From CAZCBD01 sp964496755 (lineage in GTDB: Bacteria > Bacteroidota > Ignavibacteria > Ignavibacteriales > Melioribacteraceae), in contig CAZCBD010000027.1 in the NCBI GenBank assembly GCA_964496755.1, forward strand, positions 1-21,081: 21,081 nucleotides of DNA, written 5' to 3'. The position numbers and the translations under genes were made by a program. How positions within the stretch are numbered: position 1 is the stretch's first letter; each line of letters opens with the position of its first letter. Below, piece by piece: positions 7,212 to 16,042 of this stretch. The notes beneath the pieces are model-generated. The model was not told where the DNA came from. It was given only the letters and a program-made list of their open reading frames with translations, and did not search any database.

Positions 7212-10200
7212 TATTTTCTGCCTCCAAGATATTCTTCTACACGTTGTAAAATATTTGTCGCAATAATCGGTTTAGTAATAATATCAGTAAATCCGTTTTT
7301 CTCAATTATTTCTTTATTATCTAACATAGCATACGCAGTAAGGGCAATAACAGTAAGCTGTTCCAATTCTTTGCTTTTTCTAATGTTTTTAATTGTTTCA
7401 AATCCATCCATAACCGGCATCATAATATCCAATAAAACCAAATCAATTTTATTTGTCGTCTTTAGTACTTTTAAACACTCTTTACCATTTGAAGCATATA
7501 AAACATCACAACCTATTTCCTTAACAATTTCACCTACCGTATATAATGTATCTTTGTCATCGTCCACAATTAAAACCACTTTTTCAGACATATCTCCATT
7601 TCTCTCAGTAGGCTCGTCGGATTCAAACATTAAGTTCGAAATATTATCATTTAATTCAAAACTTAGTTGCTTTCGTAAAACATTTAAAGTATCGATAGGA
7701 GAGTAGCCGGCTGTTTTCTTTAATAAATCAAAACTTTCAAAAATTTCATTTTTATATTCATTCAACATAAATTCGTCAAACATTAAAATAATATTTTTAT
7801 TTTCCGCAATTCTATTTTTACGAATTTTAGATACAATTTTTAATCCGTCAATTTCCGAACCAAATAAATCAATTAATATTATTTCATAATTAGGGTTTTT
7901 AATTTTAAAAAATTCTTCAACCTTTAAATAGTCAACGTTAAACTTATTGAGGTTGTTATTAAATAAATCTCTGTTCAGCCTTTCTGAGATTATACAAATC
8001 GTTTTTGAATGCAAATCAAAATGAGATAATTTTTCTTGCAGCTCATCAAAAGAATTTGGAATCGGTAAATATTGAGTTGGGAAAAGCGCATAAGCCTTAT
8101 GTATTTCGAAATCACTGTTAAAAACAATTGTAGGAATTTCCAAAGTATTATTATTTGATTTTATTTGTAAAATAATTTCAAAAACATTCGGCATTGAAAA
8201 ATCAAAAATTATTACAAAAGGATTATGATATAATAGCTTTTGTAAAAGTTCTTCACTTCTAATTATTATTGATTTAATTCCTTTTGACTTTAAATAATTT
8301 AACTTTAAATTAATAAAATTTTCGTTATTTGAATAAATTAAGGCTAAATCCGAATTATTAGAAATTGTTGGTTGTTCTAACAACTTAGCAAGTGAAACAA
8401 TAATATTTGGGAAATTAATAATAAATTTACTCCCGACTCCAACTTTGCTTTCAACGGTAATGCTTCCCCCAAGTAAATCCAAATATTTTTTACAAATAGC
8501 CAAACCTAATCCGGCACCGCCATTAGCACCCTCATTAATTTGTTTAAATTCATTAAAAATTATTTTTTGATCTTTTTCCGAAATTCCGATACCTGTATCG
8601 GAAATTATAAATTCAAGATCTTTATCCGAGATATTAATTTCTAATTTTATTTCTCCTCTATTTGTAAATTTTACTGCATTGCCTAAAATATTCAGCAAAA
8701 GTTGTTCAAGCATCTCATCCGAAGTATTGAGAATAACAGAGCTTTTATGCGACCAAAGAATTTTAAATTTCAATTGCTTTTCCAAAACCAGCGGATAAAT
8801 ATAGGACTCTACTTCTTCAATCAGATTATTGAGGGAAAACTCCTTTGTTTTAACTTTAACTTTTTCCGAATCTAATTTGGAATATTCTAAAATATTGTTG
8901 ATCAATATTAATAATCGTTTACCGTTCCTTAAAACAATATTTAACTTTTCTTTAGTTGATTGTGTGGTTGATTTATTTTTAATTGTAAGTTCGGTTAAAC
9001 CCAGAATTGAATTCAGCGGTGTTCTTAATTCATGAGACATACTAGCCAAAAAGTGAGATTTAGCTTGAGCTAGATTTTCCGCACGCTCTTTTTCTTTTCC
9101 AAGTTCTTCGGCTTTTGTTTTTAACTCAGTATGTAATGCAATCAATTCTTCATTTTTTTTACTTATGTTTTCATTTTGTATTCTGTAGTCATCATTTAAT
9201 TTTTTTAATCTTTGAACTAATATTTCCAACTGTTCAAAGGCCCTTGAATTTGTAAGTCCGACCGATAATTGTTCTTGAATAGCTTCAATAAACTTATAAT
9301 TATAGATATCGGATTTACTTCCGGCAGCTAATTCCATTACACCTATTATATTATTGTCATAAAAAATGGGTATAAAAAGCAAATAACCAATTTTTATTTC
9401 CGTTACGCCTGTTTTAATTACCGGGAAATTTTCCGTAAAACAATATTCTTTCTTTTCTTTTGTTTCAATTAGATTTTTGAAAAATAATTTATCATACTTC
9501 CCATCAATATCATCAATTGTAAAATCAGTCTTTGCAATTAATTCTATTTCGGAATTTTCATTTATTAAATAAATTGCACCTGAACAAATAGCCGTTTGTT
9601 TAATAATTTTTTTCAACGCTTTTTCGGCAATTTGTTTTGAGGTGGGATTAGTATTCATAAATGAAACAAAACTCATGATATTTTTTTCAAAATCACTTTT
9701 CCCCTTTAATTCATCAATCATGTGATTAAAAGTGTATCCCAATCGTCCGATTTCATCGGTTGTTAACACTTTAATCTTATAATTAAAGTCACCTTTACCA
9801 ACCAACTCTGCAGCATAATTAAGCTGACTTATTTGTTTACGTAACTTGGTGGTTGAAATTAAAACGATAATAACGGTAAGAAATATAATAGCAATTACCA
9901 TTATCATTATAATCCACCGCATGGTTGCTTTGAATTGAACAATTTCAGATGATGCAGAAAAAATAACTATTCCGAGATTCTTATTATTAAACAAACCTGA
10001 TAATTCTTTATAGATTCCGGCATAAAAATATTCATCAGATTCTTTCGAAAAAATTTCCACCTCATCACTACGCAAAGTTTTCGCTGTGCTCACAATTTCA
10101 TTGTAGAGCTGGTTTGACAAATCTTCGTTTGAAAATAAAAGGGGTAAGTTATTTTTTAGTAAAACTATATTTATATCACTTGCTCCCTGTAAATTGGCCA

Positions 10201-10645
10201 TAAACTTTTGGGCGGTATTCTTATTTAACACTACACCATAGTAGTATGTTCGATTATTAATCTTTCCGGTTTTATATAAAACAGAATTTTGATTATTTTC
10301 AAAATCTTCGGTACTATTAATTTTTCCTAAAAATTTAAACTCGGATTTGAAATAACTTTTATGTTTTAAAATTCTATTTTTATCGGACAAAAACAAAAAG
10401 TCTAAACTGGTTTCATAAAACTTTTCTTTGTTATTGTTTTTGATAAGCGAATTAAAATCATCGGTTAATTCCTCCGAGAGAGTTTGAGCAGAAAAAAGAA
10501 TACCTCCAAGAGATATCTTTGAGGCATTTATCTGCTGCGACTTAAGTATTCTGTCTGTTAGGGAAAAGTAAATAATCGAGTAGCTTACAGAAACTACTAC
10601 AATGATTAAGAAGGTGATTAGCAGTAGTTTCGCACTGAGTTTCAT
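7211..10645 (-). CDS. Large membrane hybrid histidine kinase (sensor-HAMP-GAF-HisKA-HATPase-3 REC)
   Basis: A 1144-residue protein. TM1 lies at about 5-27, a periplasmic sensor of roughly 210 residues follows, and TM2 is at about 243-264. A HAMP domain (about 265-317), a GAF-like domain (about 325-465) and a coiled coil (about 475-530) come next. HisKA carries 'SMSHELRTPLN' with His538. HATPase has Asn652/Asn656, DTGIG at 683-687 and GLGL at 712-715, all canonical. Two receiver-like regions follow (about 767-875 and 881-990). Both keep an Asp (815, 926) but lack the acidic pocket, and the first lacks the conserved Lys. The last receiver (1022-1140) is complete, with Asp1028-1030, Asp1073, Thr1103 and Lys1125. 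It overlaps the lone receiver upstream by ATGA and the receiver-DHp gene downstream by one base, so it belongs to the pilus transcription unit. Confidence 0.92.
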   Translation of the reverse strand: MKLSAKLLLITFLIIVVVSVSYSIIYFSLTDRILKSQQINASKISLGGILFSAQTLSEELTDDFNSLIKNNNKEKFYETSLDFLFLSDKNRILKHKSYFKSEFKFLGKINSTEDFENNQNSVLYKTGKINNRTYYYGVVLNKNTAQKFMANLQGASDINIVLLKNNLPLLFSNEDLSNQLYNEIVSTAKTLRSDEVEIFSKESDEYFYAGIYKELSGLFNNKNLGIVIFSASSEIVQFKATMRWIIMIMVIAIIFLTVIIVLISTTKLRKQISQLNYAAELVGKGDFNYKIKVLTTDEIGRLGYTFNHMIDELKGKSDFEKNIMSFVSFMNTNPTSKQIAEKALKKIIKQTAICSGAIYLINENSEIELIAKTDFTIDDIDGKYDKLFFKNLIETKEKKEYCFTENFPVIKTGVTEIKIGYLLFIPIFYDNNIIGVMELAAGSKSDIYNYKFIEAIQEQLSVGLTNSRAFEQLEILVQRLKKLNDDYRIQNENISKKNEELIALHTELKTKAEELGKEKERAENLAQAKSHFLASMSHELRTPLNSILGLTELTIKNKSTTQSTKEKLNIVLRNGKRLLILINNILEYSKLDSEKVKVKTKEFSLNNLIEEVESYIYPLVLEKQLKFKILWSHKSSVILNTSDEMLEQLLLNILGNAVKFTNRGEIKLEINISDKDLEFIISDTGIGISEKDQKIIFNEFKQINEGANGGAGLGLAICKKYLDLLGGSITVESKVGVGSKFIINFPNIIVSLAKLLEQPTISNNSDLALIYSNNENFINLKLNYLKSKGIKSIIIRSEELLQKLLYHNPFVIIFDFSMPNVFEIILQIKSNNNTLEIPTIVFNSDFEIHKAYALFPTQYLPIPNSFDELQEKLSHFDLHSKTICIISERLNRDLFNNNLNKFNVDYLKVEEFFKIKNPNYEIILIDLFGSEIDGLKIVSKIRKNRIAENKNIILMFDEFMLNEYKNEIFESFDLLKKTAGYSPIDTLNVLRKQLSFELNDNISNLMFESDEPTERNGDMSEKVVLIVDDDKDTLYTVGEIVKEIGCDVLYASNGKECLKVLKTTNKIDLVLLDIMMPVMDGFETIKNIRKSKELEQLTVIALTAYAMLDNKEIIEKNGFTDIITKPIIATNILQRVEEYLGGRK

Positions 10646-11013
10646 TTTATATCTTTTTGTAAAACTTTTCTGATAGTTATAATTAATTCGTCCAAATCAT
10701 AAGGTTTGCTGATAAAATCGGTAGCTCCTAATCGTGCGGAATCGATTGCGCTTTTAACATCCGCATAAGCAGTTAAAACAATTACTTTTTTATATATCTC
10801 TTTCTCTTTTAATTTTCGTAAAACATAAAAGCCATCGTTAACAGGCATTTTTAAATCAAGCAAAATTAAATCCACTTGATTACCCTCCTCAATATACCTT
10901 ACGGCAGATTCGGCATCAGTAACATAATGTGTAAAGTAACCAATTTCCGTTAATTCTTCCGATAAAACGGAGCATAAATTCTCGTCATCATCGACAATTA
11001 AAATATATTCCAC
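10642..11013 (-). CDS. Single-domain response regulator (receiver only)
   Basis: A 123-residue receiver with Asp8-Asp10, acceptor Asp53 in 'LLDLKMP', Thr81 and Lys103 in 'SKPYDLDEL'. The sequence style is close to NtrC-family receivers ('GATDFISKPYDLDEL'), but it has no output domain. Translation starts at GTG (11011-11013), supported by an AAGGAG SD seven bases upstream. The TAA stop of the secretin gene lies between that SD and the start. The gene ends in an ATGA overlap with the large hybrid kinase. It is likely a diffusible phosphate carrier between kinases and the NtrC-type activator, or a pilus-control CheY-like protein. Confidence 0.88.
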   Translation of the reverse strand: MEYILIVDDDENLCSVLSEELTEIGYFTHYVTDAESAVRYIEEGNQVDLILLDLKMPVNDGFYVLRKLKEKEIYKKVIVLTAYADVKSAIDSARLGATDFISKPYDLDELIITIRKVLQKDIK

Positions 11014-11014
11014 T

Positions 11015-12256
11015 TTATAGCTCCTTGTTAAATGAATGTATTTTGTAATTTTTCAAAGACTCTGTATCCTTTTTGAATTTATTCTGAATTTGATTTTCAG
11101 CTTTTTTCATTTTTATTCTTTCTTTTAAAGTCGGAACAATTTCTACTTTTATTAAAATTATAATTTCCTTTTTTATCACTTGAGTATATTCGTAACCTGT
11201 TAAATATCTAATTCCAAAAAACCACCAGGGTAAATCTCTAAGTATAGGAATACCTCTCCTTGAGTGTGTTTCTTCATTTATAAATAAACCACCAATAATT
11301 GTTTCCTCGTTATTGAGCATCAGAACTTCGGATTCCGCACTTGTTTTTTTAATTTCGGTAGTAATCTGTCCAACTATTGCCGAACTTCTTTGTGCTTTTA
11401 TTTTTAATAAGACATAATCAATTCCATCTTCGTTATAAATGAAGGGTGTTACTTCGATAATAGTTCCCGTTGGGACAAAGGATTCAACAATATTACCCGA
11501 AAAGTCCTTTTGTTTTATCGAAATATCTGACCCTATTTGAATTTTTCCTTCTGTTCTATCTCTAACGGTAATGCTCGGTTTTGCAATTACATCACCTAAA
11601 TTCTCATTTTCAAAAAATTTAAATGCGGCAATAGCCTTTCCGGTAAAGTTCCCGATTGAAAAATTCGTTTCTGTGGTTACTTTCCAATCAGGCACCTTTT
11701 GGATTTGTTGATTTTGATTCTTTTGTTGTTTTTTGTCAAGTTCGCCAAAAGTATTAATTTCACTTCCTGCTTTTACGCCAGTACCGGTAAAAAGCCATTC
11801 CCAATTTATTCCGCGTTCTTTCATTTCAGTAATGTTAGCCTCAAAAAAAACAGCCGAAATTTTTACTTCACGAGAATCTACCGAAGCGTATTCTCCCGCT
11901 TTGTGTTCCGAACCTTTCGGCACATACTTTTGGATTACAAAAACTTCGGGCTTTTCAATTAGTTGATAATTATTGTAGCGCACAATAATTTGAAGTGCTT
12001 TGTACCAATACATGTTATTTATTCTTATTCCAATAGGTTCTGTTGTTTCAAAACTCATTGCAACTTTTTTGCCACGGTGCTTTTCACTGATTTTACTAAT
12101 CATATCAACAGCCAAGTTTATCGGTATTGATTCGGATAATGTAACAAGTTCTTCAGCACTAAAAGTACGAGTTATAGTTTTTTCCAATAGTGTTTTTTGA
12201 GCATAAAGGCTCATAAAACTTAATAATACCAATGATAATAATAGTTTTCTTTTCAT
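11015..12256 (-). CDS. pilQ: Short PilQ/GspD-type outer-membrane secretin
   Basis: A 413-residue protein with a Sec signal peptide (cleavage near Ala19-Gln20; no lipobox). A single N-terminal domain (about 35-112) resembles the STN/N0 fold. The secretin beta-barrel domain (about 130-377) has the 'AKPSITV' strand at 225-231 and the conserved 'GIPILRDLPWWFFGIRY' at 335-351. A charged helical tail follows. PilQ and GspD proteins are usually 600-750 residues with several N domains, so this is a minimal form. It should form the outer-membrane gate for the fibre. It is encoded 14 bases after the PilOP fusion, the usual pilMNOPQ order, which supports the pilus assignment. Confidence 0.88.
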   Translation of the reverse strand: MKRKLLLSLVLLSFMSLYAQKTLLEKTITRTFSAEELVTLSESIPINLAVDMISKISEKHRGKKVAMSFETTEPIGIRINNMYWYKALQIIVRYNNYQLIEKPEVFVIQKYVPKGSEHKAGEYASVDSREVKISAVFFEANITEMKERGINWEWLFTGTGVKAGSEINTFGELDKKQQKNQNQQIQKVPDWKVTTETNFSIGNFTGKAIAAFKFFENENLGDVIAKPSITVRDRTEGKIQIGSDISIKQKDFSGNIVESFVPTGTIIEVTPFIYNEDGIDYVLLKIKAQRSSAIVGQITTEIKKTSAESEVLMLNNEETIIGGLFINEETHSRRGIPILRDLPWWFFGIRYLTGYEYTQVIKKEIIILIKVEIVPTLKERIKMKKAENQIQNKFKKDTESLKNYKIHSFNKEL

Positions 12257-12270
12257 TTTATATACTCTTC

Positions 12271-13164
12271 TTATTTACTCTTTTCTTTTGTATTCTCTTT
12301 TTGTAGTTCCAAAACAACTTTTTCAATAATTCCACCTTTATTTAAGATAAAGGTAACTTTGTTTGTGTCGTAATCTATTTCGGTTAAATAACCAAGGTAA
12401 ACCTCATCACCTTCCCAAAGCAAGAAAGTATTTCCACTACCATCGGCTAAAAACGCACCATCGGGAACTAATGCTAATAACTGAGCCGACTGAACATCAA
12501 GCAAATTGTTAATGTTCGGAGGGATTTCTTTTCTAATAAGAGGATAAAAAATATCATAGAGCGGATTTGGTTTCAGTCTATTTTCTTTGATATTTTTAGT
12601 AGTAAACCTATCGGTGTTTGCAAAATAAACCTGAGTCATAAGTTCAAAATTAACAAGGTAATGAGCAATTCCATCATCATCAACTTTAACTAAATTAATC
12701 ATTTTAGCCGAAGCAATTTTTTTAAGTTGCTTACTTTGTTCAATTGCATAAATTAATTTGTAAAGGTCATTAAAATAGGCAATACCGGAAACTTTATACT
12801 CGAAGTAATTAAAACTTTTTTTGCTGACAGCAGACCTAAATTCAATATTTACGTAAGAAAGCGGAGCAAATGAAAAACTAATCTTATTTACAAAATCATA
12901 AAAATCAGCCTGATTAATTTTAGAAGGAATGTTGTATTTTTGCATTGCTAATACTGAATCCAATTCTGCCGCATTTTTTTTCAATTCACTTAGCTTAGCT
13001 TTTAATTCTTCGGTGTCATAGGAATTAATAGATAAGTTATCTACTTGTTTCTGCTTTGCCACAAGCTTTTTCTTGAGAACCACATATTTATAAACTGCTC
13101 CGGCTCCACCGATTAAAATCATGGCAAGCAACAATATCAATGTATTTTTTAATTTTCGATCCAT
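12271..13164 (-). CDS. PilO-PilP fusion, pilus alignment protein
   Basis: A 297-residue protein. The N-terminal part is PilO-like: a short cytoplasmic start, TM at about 8-28, a coiled coil at about 30-75 and a ferredoxin-like region up to about 182. A linker containing 'KPNPLYDIFYPL' (198-209) recalls the short conserved segment before the PilP/GspC beta domain. Residues 225-288 ('LLALVPDGAFLA...LLWEGDEVYLGYL...VTFILNKGGIIEKVVLEL') have the small beta-sandwich pattern of PilP and GspC homology regions. PilP is normally a separate lipoprotein that contacts the secretin; here no lipobox exists and tethering is through the PilO part. The gene overlaps pilMN by 16 bases and precedes the secretin. 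The PilO half is fairly secure by position and layout, and the PilP half is inferred from pattern and position. Confidence 0.75.
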   Translation of the reverse strand: MDRKLKNTLILLLAMILIGGAGAVYKYVVLKKKLVAKQKQVDNLSINSYDTEELKAKLSELKKNAAELDSVLAMQKYNIPSKINQADFYDFVNKISFSFAPLSYVNIEFRSAVSKKSFNYFEYKVSGIAYFNDLYKLIYAIEQSKQLKKIASAKMINLVKVDDDGIAHYLVNFELMTQVYFANTDRFTTKNIKENRLKPNPLYDIFYPLIRKEIPPNINNLLDVQSAQLLALVPDGAFLADGSGNTFLLWEGDEVYLGYLTEIDYDTNKVTFILNKGGIIEKVVLELQKENTKEKSK

Positions 13165-14699
13165 CCGGTATTTTCCGTTTGATTAAACAAGTCAAAATTA
13201 AGTAAATAGGCAAAAGCATTTCTTTCACGCAAAGGTTCATACAAAATATTCTGAAGTATTGACGAATTGTTATAATTGGCAAACTCGGTAAGCGCTTTTC
13301 TTGATAACGAATAACCTTTCATTTGAACTTTTCCATCGTCTTTGGTTTCAATTTTCGAAACCCAAAAATTTCTTCTTCGTTCAACAAAGTTTGAAACCCT
13401 GTCTAGAGTTTTACTCCAGATTTCGGTTCCAATAATTGCAGAATCTAATATTGCCTTGGTTTTGCCAAAACCCGAAATTTTTGTGGAATAAATATTCATT
13501 TCATCTAAAATAGTCTGATTACTTATTTGTAATTCCGTTAAACGTTTAATATCATTTTCAAGCTTTTTTATTTTTTGATAATCTTGCAAAATTGAAACAG
13601 TAAAGAAATAAGTTACAAAAAACAGAATGGGCAAAATCGCATAACTATGCCAACCGAATTGCAAAAACTTTTGGTTTTCTTTAATGTATTTGGGTAAAAT
13701 ATTAATCCCTTTATGCAGCTTATCTTGTTCATCAAAGTATTCTAAAGCGGCTGCTAAAGGAATTGAATAAGCGGATATATTTTTCTGAGCCTCTTCTTCC
13801 AAGGCTGTAAAATCAAATTCGTTAAATTTTAGTTCAACTACGTTAGCTTCAGGAAAGGTACCGTAAAATGATAAAATCAGATTTTCCGAATTATCTTCAC
13901 CGCAAAGAACTACATTATCTAGTCGTGGAATTCCGCCGTTTTCCATTTCCAAAAGAATTTTAGAAAAATAAACATCGTAAGTATGCAGATTTTGAGTACC
14001 TATATCTAGCGTAGTACCAATATGTTTTAATTTCTTTCCTTCTAAGAAAATTAATTTACTGTACTCTTTACCTGTATATATTACAAGTGTAAAGTCTTCT
14101 TTAAAAAATTTATTCGACTTTGCAATTAGATATTGCAAAGAAATCTCAGCATGTTTAATGCCTGATATTTTATAATATTTTCGTTTATTTAACTTGGCAA
14201 GAGAATTAATATTTTCAACACAAGGCACATTTCCATCAATAAATGAGGTTAATAAATTCCCGTTACTCAATTCGTAAAAGTCAAGTTGATCCGGAGCAAC
14301 AGAAACACCTTTTTTTTCCATTATATCGTTTGCAAGAACCGAATTAAATTTTTTATTTTTCGGGTCGAATGTCCCTTCAAAAATATGACTATCAATAATC
14401 GGTTCGCTAACAACGGGAATAAACTCGGATTTTGTCAAATTAATCTCGTAAAGTTCCGAAGCCATTTGGCTTAATTCATCATCCATTGAATTAGTAGTAG
14501 AAGAATCTTCTTCAATTGCAAAATCACCCTCGAAATTATCCGTCGAAAAATCTAATGCATCACTTATTGAACCTTCGGGTGATTCAGGTTGCATTTGAAT
14601 CGAAAAAGTACGAATTACTTTTAAAGTGTTTTGATCTTTAGCAACAATCGCAACTTTAGTTTCATCGCCTTCACAATATGTGCAAACAACCTGTTTCAT
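13149..14699 (-). CDS. PilM-PilN fusion, pilus inner-membrane alignment protein
   Basis: A 516-residue protein. Residues 1-325 resemble the actin-like PilM/GspL cytoplasmic domain ('TLVIYTGKEYSKLIFLEG', 'NVVLCGEDN', 'SIPLAAALEYF'), with an acidic low-complexity insert at about 40-80. An INILP motif at 332-336 then matches the short N-terminal peptide by which separate PilN proteins dock on PilM. A TM follows at about 352-371, then a coiled coil and a periplasmic PilN-like alpha/beta domain ('WVSKIETKDDGKVQMKGYSLSRKALTEFA'). The fusion therefore keeps the docking peptide inside one chain. The next gene, the PilO-PilP fusion, overlaps by 16 bases. Canonical nucleotide-binding motifs of the actin fold are not clear in this divergent sequence. 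Confidence 0.8.
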   Translation of the reverse strand: MKQVVCTYCEGDETKVAIVAKDQNTLKVIRTFSIQMQPESPEGSISDALDFSTDNFEGDFAIEEDSSTTNSMDDELSQMASELYEINLTKSEFIPVVSEPIIDSHIFEGTFDPKNKKFNSVLANDIMEKKGVSVAPDQLDFYELSNGNLLTSFIDGNVPCVENINSLAKLNKRKYYKISGIKHAEISLQYLIAKSNKFFKEDFTLVIYTGKEYSKLIFLEGKKLKHIGTTLDIGTQNLHTYDVYFSKILLEMENGGIPRLDNVVLCGEDNSENLILSFYGTFPEANVVELKFNEFDFTALEEEAQKNISAYSIPLAAALEYFDEQDKLHKGINILPKYIKENQKFLQFGWHSYAILPILFFVTYFFTVSILQDYQKIKKLENDIKRLTELQISNQTILDEMNIYSTKISGFGKTKAILDSAIIGTEIWSKTLDRVSNFVERRRNFWVSKIETKDDGKVQMKGYSLSRKALTEFANYNNSSILQNILYEPLRERNAFAYLLNFDLFNQTENTGWIEN

Positions 14700-14769
14700 T
14701 TTTATCCTTTTGACTTTTACTTATCTTTTTTGTACTTGCTCTTTTGAAACTCACTTCTTTCTTGTTAAT

Positions 14770-15993
14770 TTATGCACCTTTTAGCAATTGCATTATTCTT
14801 GTTTTATTATTTGCATATGCAATTGCATTATCTCTTGAAATCTTCCGTTGCTGAAATAATCTGATTAAATCTTGTTCCATGGTAACCATACCTTGGGCAG
14901 AACCTTGATTAATCATCATGTAAATTTCACTTGTGTTATTATTTTTGATTGCAGCTTTAACACTCGGAGTAACAACTAAAACTTCTTTAGCTAAAATACG
15001 CTTGCCATCCAAACTTGGTATTAGTTTTTGCGAAACTACTGAAACCAATACATCGGCCAAACGATTTCGAACACGATCCTGCTCAATAGGGTTTACTTCG
15101 GCAATAATACGGTCAATCGATTCAACCGCAGACGATGTATGTAAGGTAGAAAATACTTTGTGTCCGGTATCTGTAACCTCAAGTGCAGCTAAAATAGTTT
15201 CCGGATCTCTCATTTCACCAATCATAATTATATCCGGATCCTGACGCAAAGCTTGAATAACACCTTCTTTGAACGAATGAACATCGCGCCCTACTTCTCT
15301 GTGCTTTATTATTGAAACATTTGATTTGTGAACAAATTCAACCGGGGCAGCTATAATTACAATATGGCAGGGGTCAAATTTATTATGATAATCAATAATC
15401 GAATCGAGTGTGGAAGATTTTCCTGAACCGGTAATACCTGTAATTAAAGACAAACCGAATTTAATGTAATTATGACTCATTGCTTTTACAGCAGTGGGAT
15501 GAAATTCAAGACTTTCAATTGGCCTAACATCTGCTGAAATAGCACGCATATTTAGGGTAACTGAATCCAAATCAAAATACACATCAGAGCGAAAGCGTAC
15601 ATCTCTACTTTCTTTTTCGTATTTAATTGAATAGCTAAAATCCAAATTGCGGTTTTTAAGTAATAATTTTGTTTGATTTTCATTTAACAAACTAAAAATT
15701 AAGACTCCTGCTTCATCAACTGTTAAATTCGGTAAATCTATAACTCTTTCTTTTTTACCAAAAGTTCTAAACCATATATGATTATCAGAACCCGGACCGC
15801 CGATTTCAATGTCCGAAGCATTACGATCTAACATAACACTTAAAATATGATTCACCATTTTATGAAGTGCTAATTTATGCTGTTCGGTAAGTTTCGGAAT
15901 GTTTCTGGCAATAAAGGCCATGCGTTCGGGCCCGATTGCAGTTTCAGGAATTTGGTTTGCAAAACTTGTTAATATTGATTTAGCTTCTTTCAA
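14770..15993 (-). CDS. pilT: PilT-like pilus ATPase with altered Asp box
   Basis: A 407-residue GspE/PilT-superfamily ATPase. An N-terminal extension of about 45 residues precedes the PilT-type start ('ASDIEIGGPG', 59-68). Walker A is GITGSGKS at 186-193, Walker B 'IIMIGEMRD' (Glu260), and the His box has His278 and His285. The C-terminal 'VKAAIKNNNTSEIYMMINQGSAQGM' matches the PilT-type AIRNLIREGK region. The Asp box, normally TIEDP(I/V)E, reads IIAAPVE at 213-219, so two acidic residues are Ala. The start is TTG at 15991-15993. An in-frame TAA lies upstream and the predicted sigma-54 transcription start falls between them. It heads the unit running through pilMN, pilOP, pilQ and the signalling genes. 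It may power retraction, or may be a regulatory non-standard motor. Confidence 0.88.
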   Translation of the reverse strand: MKEAKSILTSFANQIPETAIGPERMAFIARNIPKLTEQHKLALHKMVNHILSVMLDRNASDIEIGGPGSDNHIWFRTFGKKERVIDLPNLTVDEAGVLIFSLLNENQTKLLLKNRNLDFSYSIKYEKESRDVRFRSDVYFDLDSVTLNMRAISADVRPIESLEFHPTAVKAMSHNYIKFGLSLITGITGSGKSSTLDSIIDYHNKFDPCHIVIIAAPVEFVHKSNVSIIKHREVGRDVHSFKEGVIQALRQDPDIIMIGEMRDPETILAALEVTDTGHKVFSTLHTSSAVESIDRIIAEVNPIEQDRVRNRLADVLVSVVSQKLIPSLDGKRILAKEVLVVTPSVKAAIKNNNTSEIYMMINQGSAQGMVTMEQDLIRLFQQRKISRDNAIAYANNKTRIMQLLKGA

Positions 15994-16026
15994 ATATTTC
16001 TCTCTTTTATTTCCAATGCTTACTGT

Positions 16027-16042
16027 CGCAATTTATATGCCA
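16027..16042 (-). promoter_or_regulatory. Sigma-54 (-24/-12) promoter of the pilT-like operon
   Basis: On the minus strand this reads TGGCAT-N5-TTGC, with the invariant GG and GC at correct 10-base separation, matching the TGGCAC-N5-TTGC consensus at 9 of 10 positions. The predicted transcription start is near 16016, about 23 bases before the TTG start of the pilT-like gene. The NtrC-family activator and kinases encoded in this window fit such a promoter. Confidence 0.75.

Noticed and set aside
8829..9035. Antisense open frames inside the large kinase and other long genes.
   Set aside because: They lie wholly within genes with complete domain motifs on the other strand and have no independent support.
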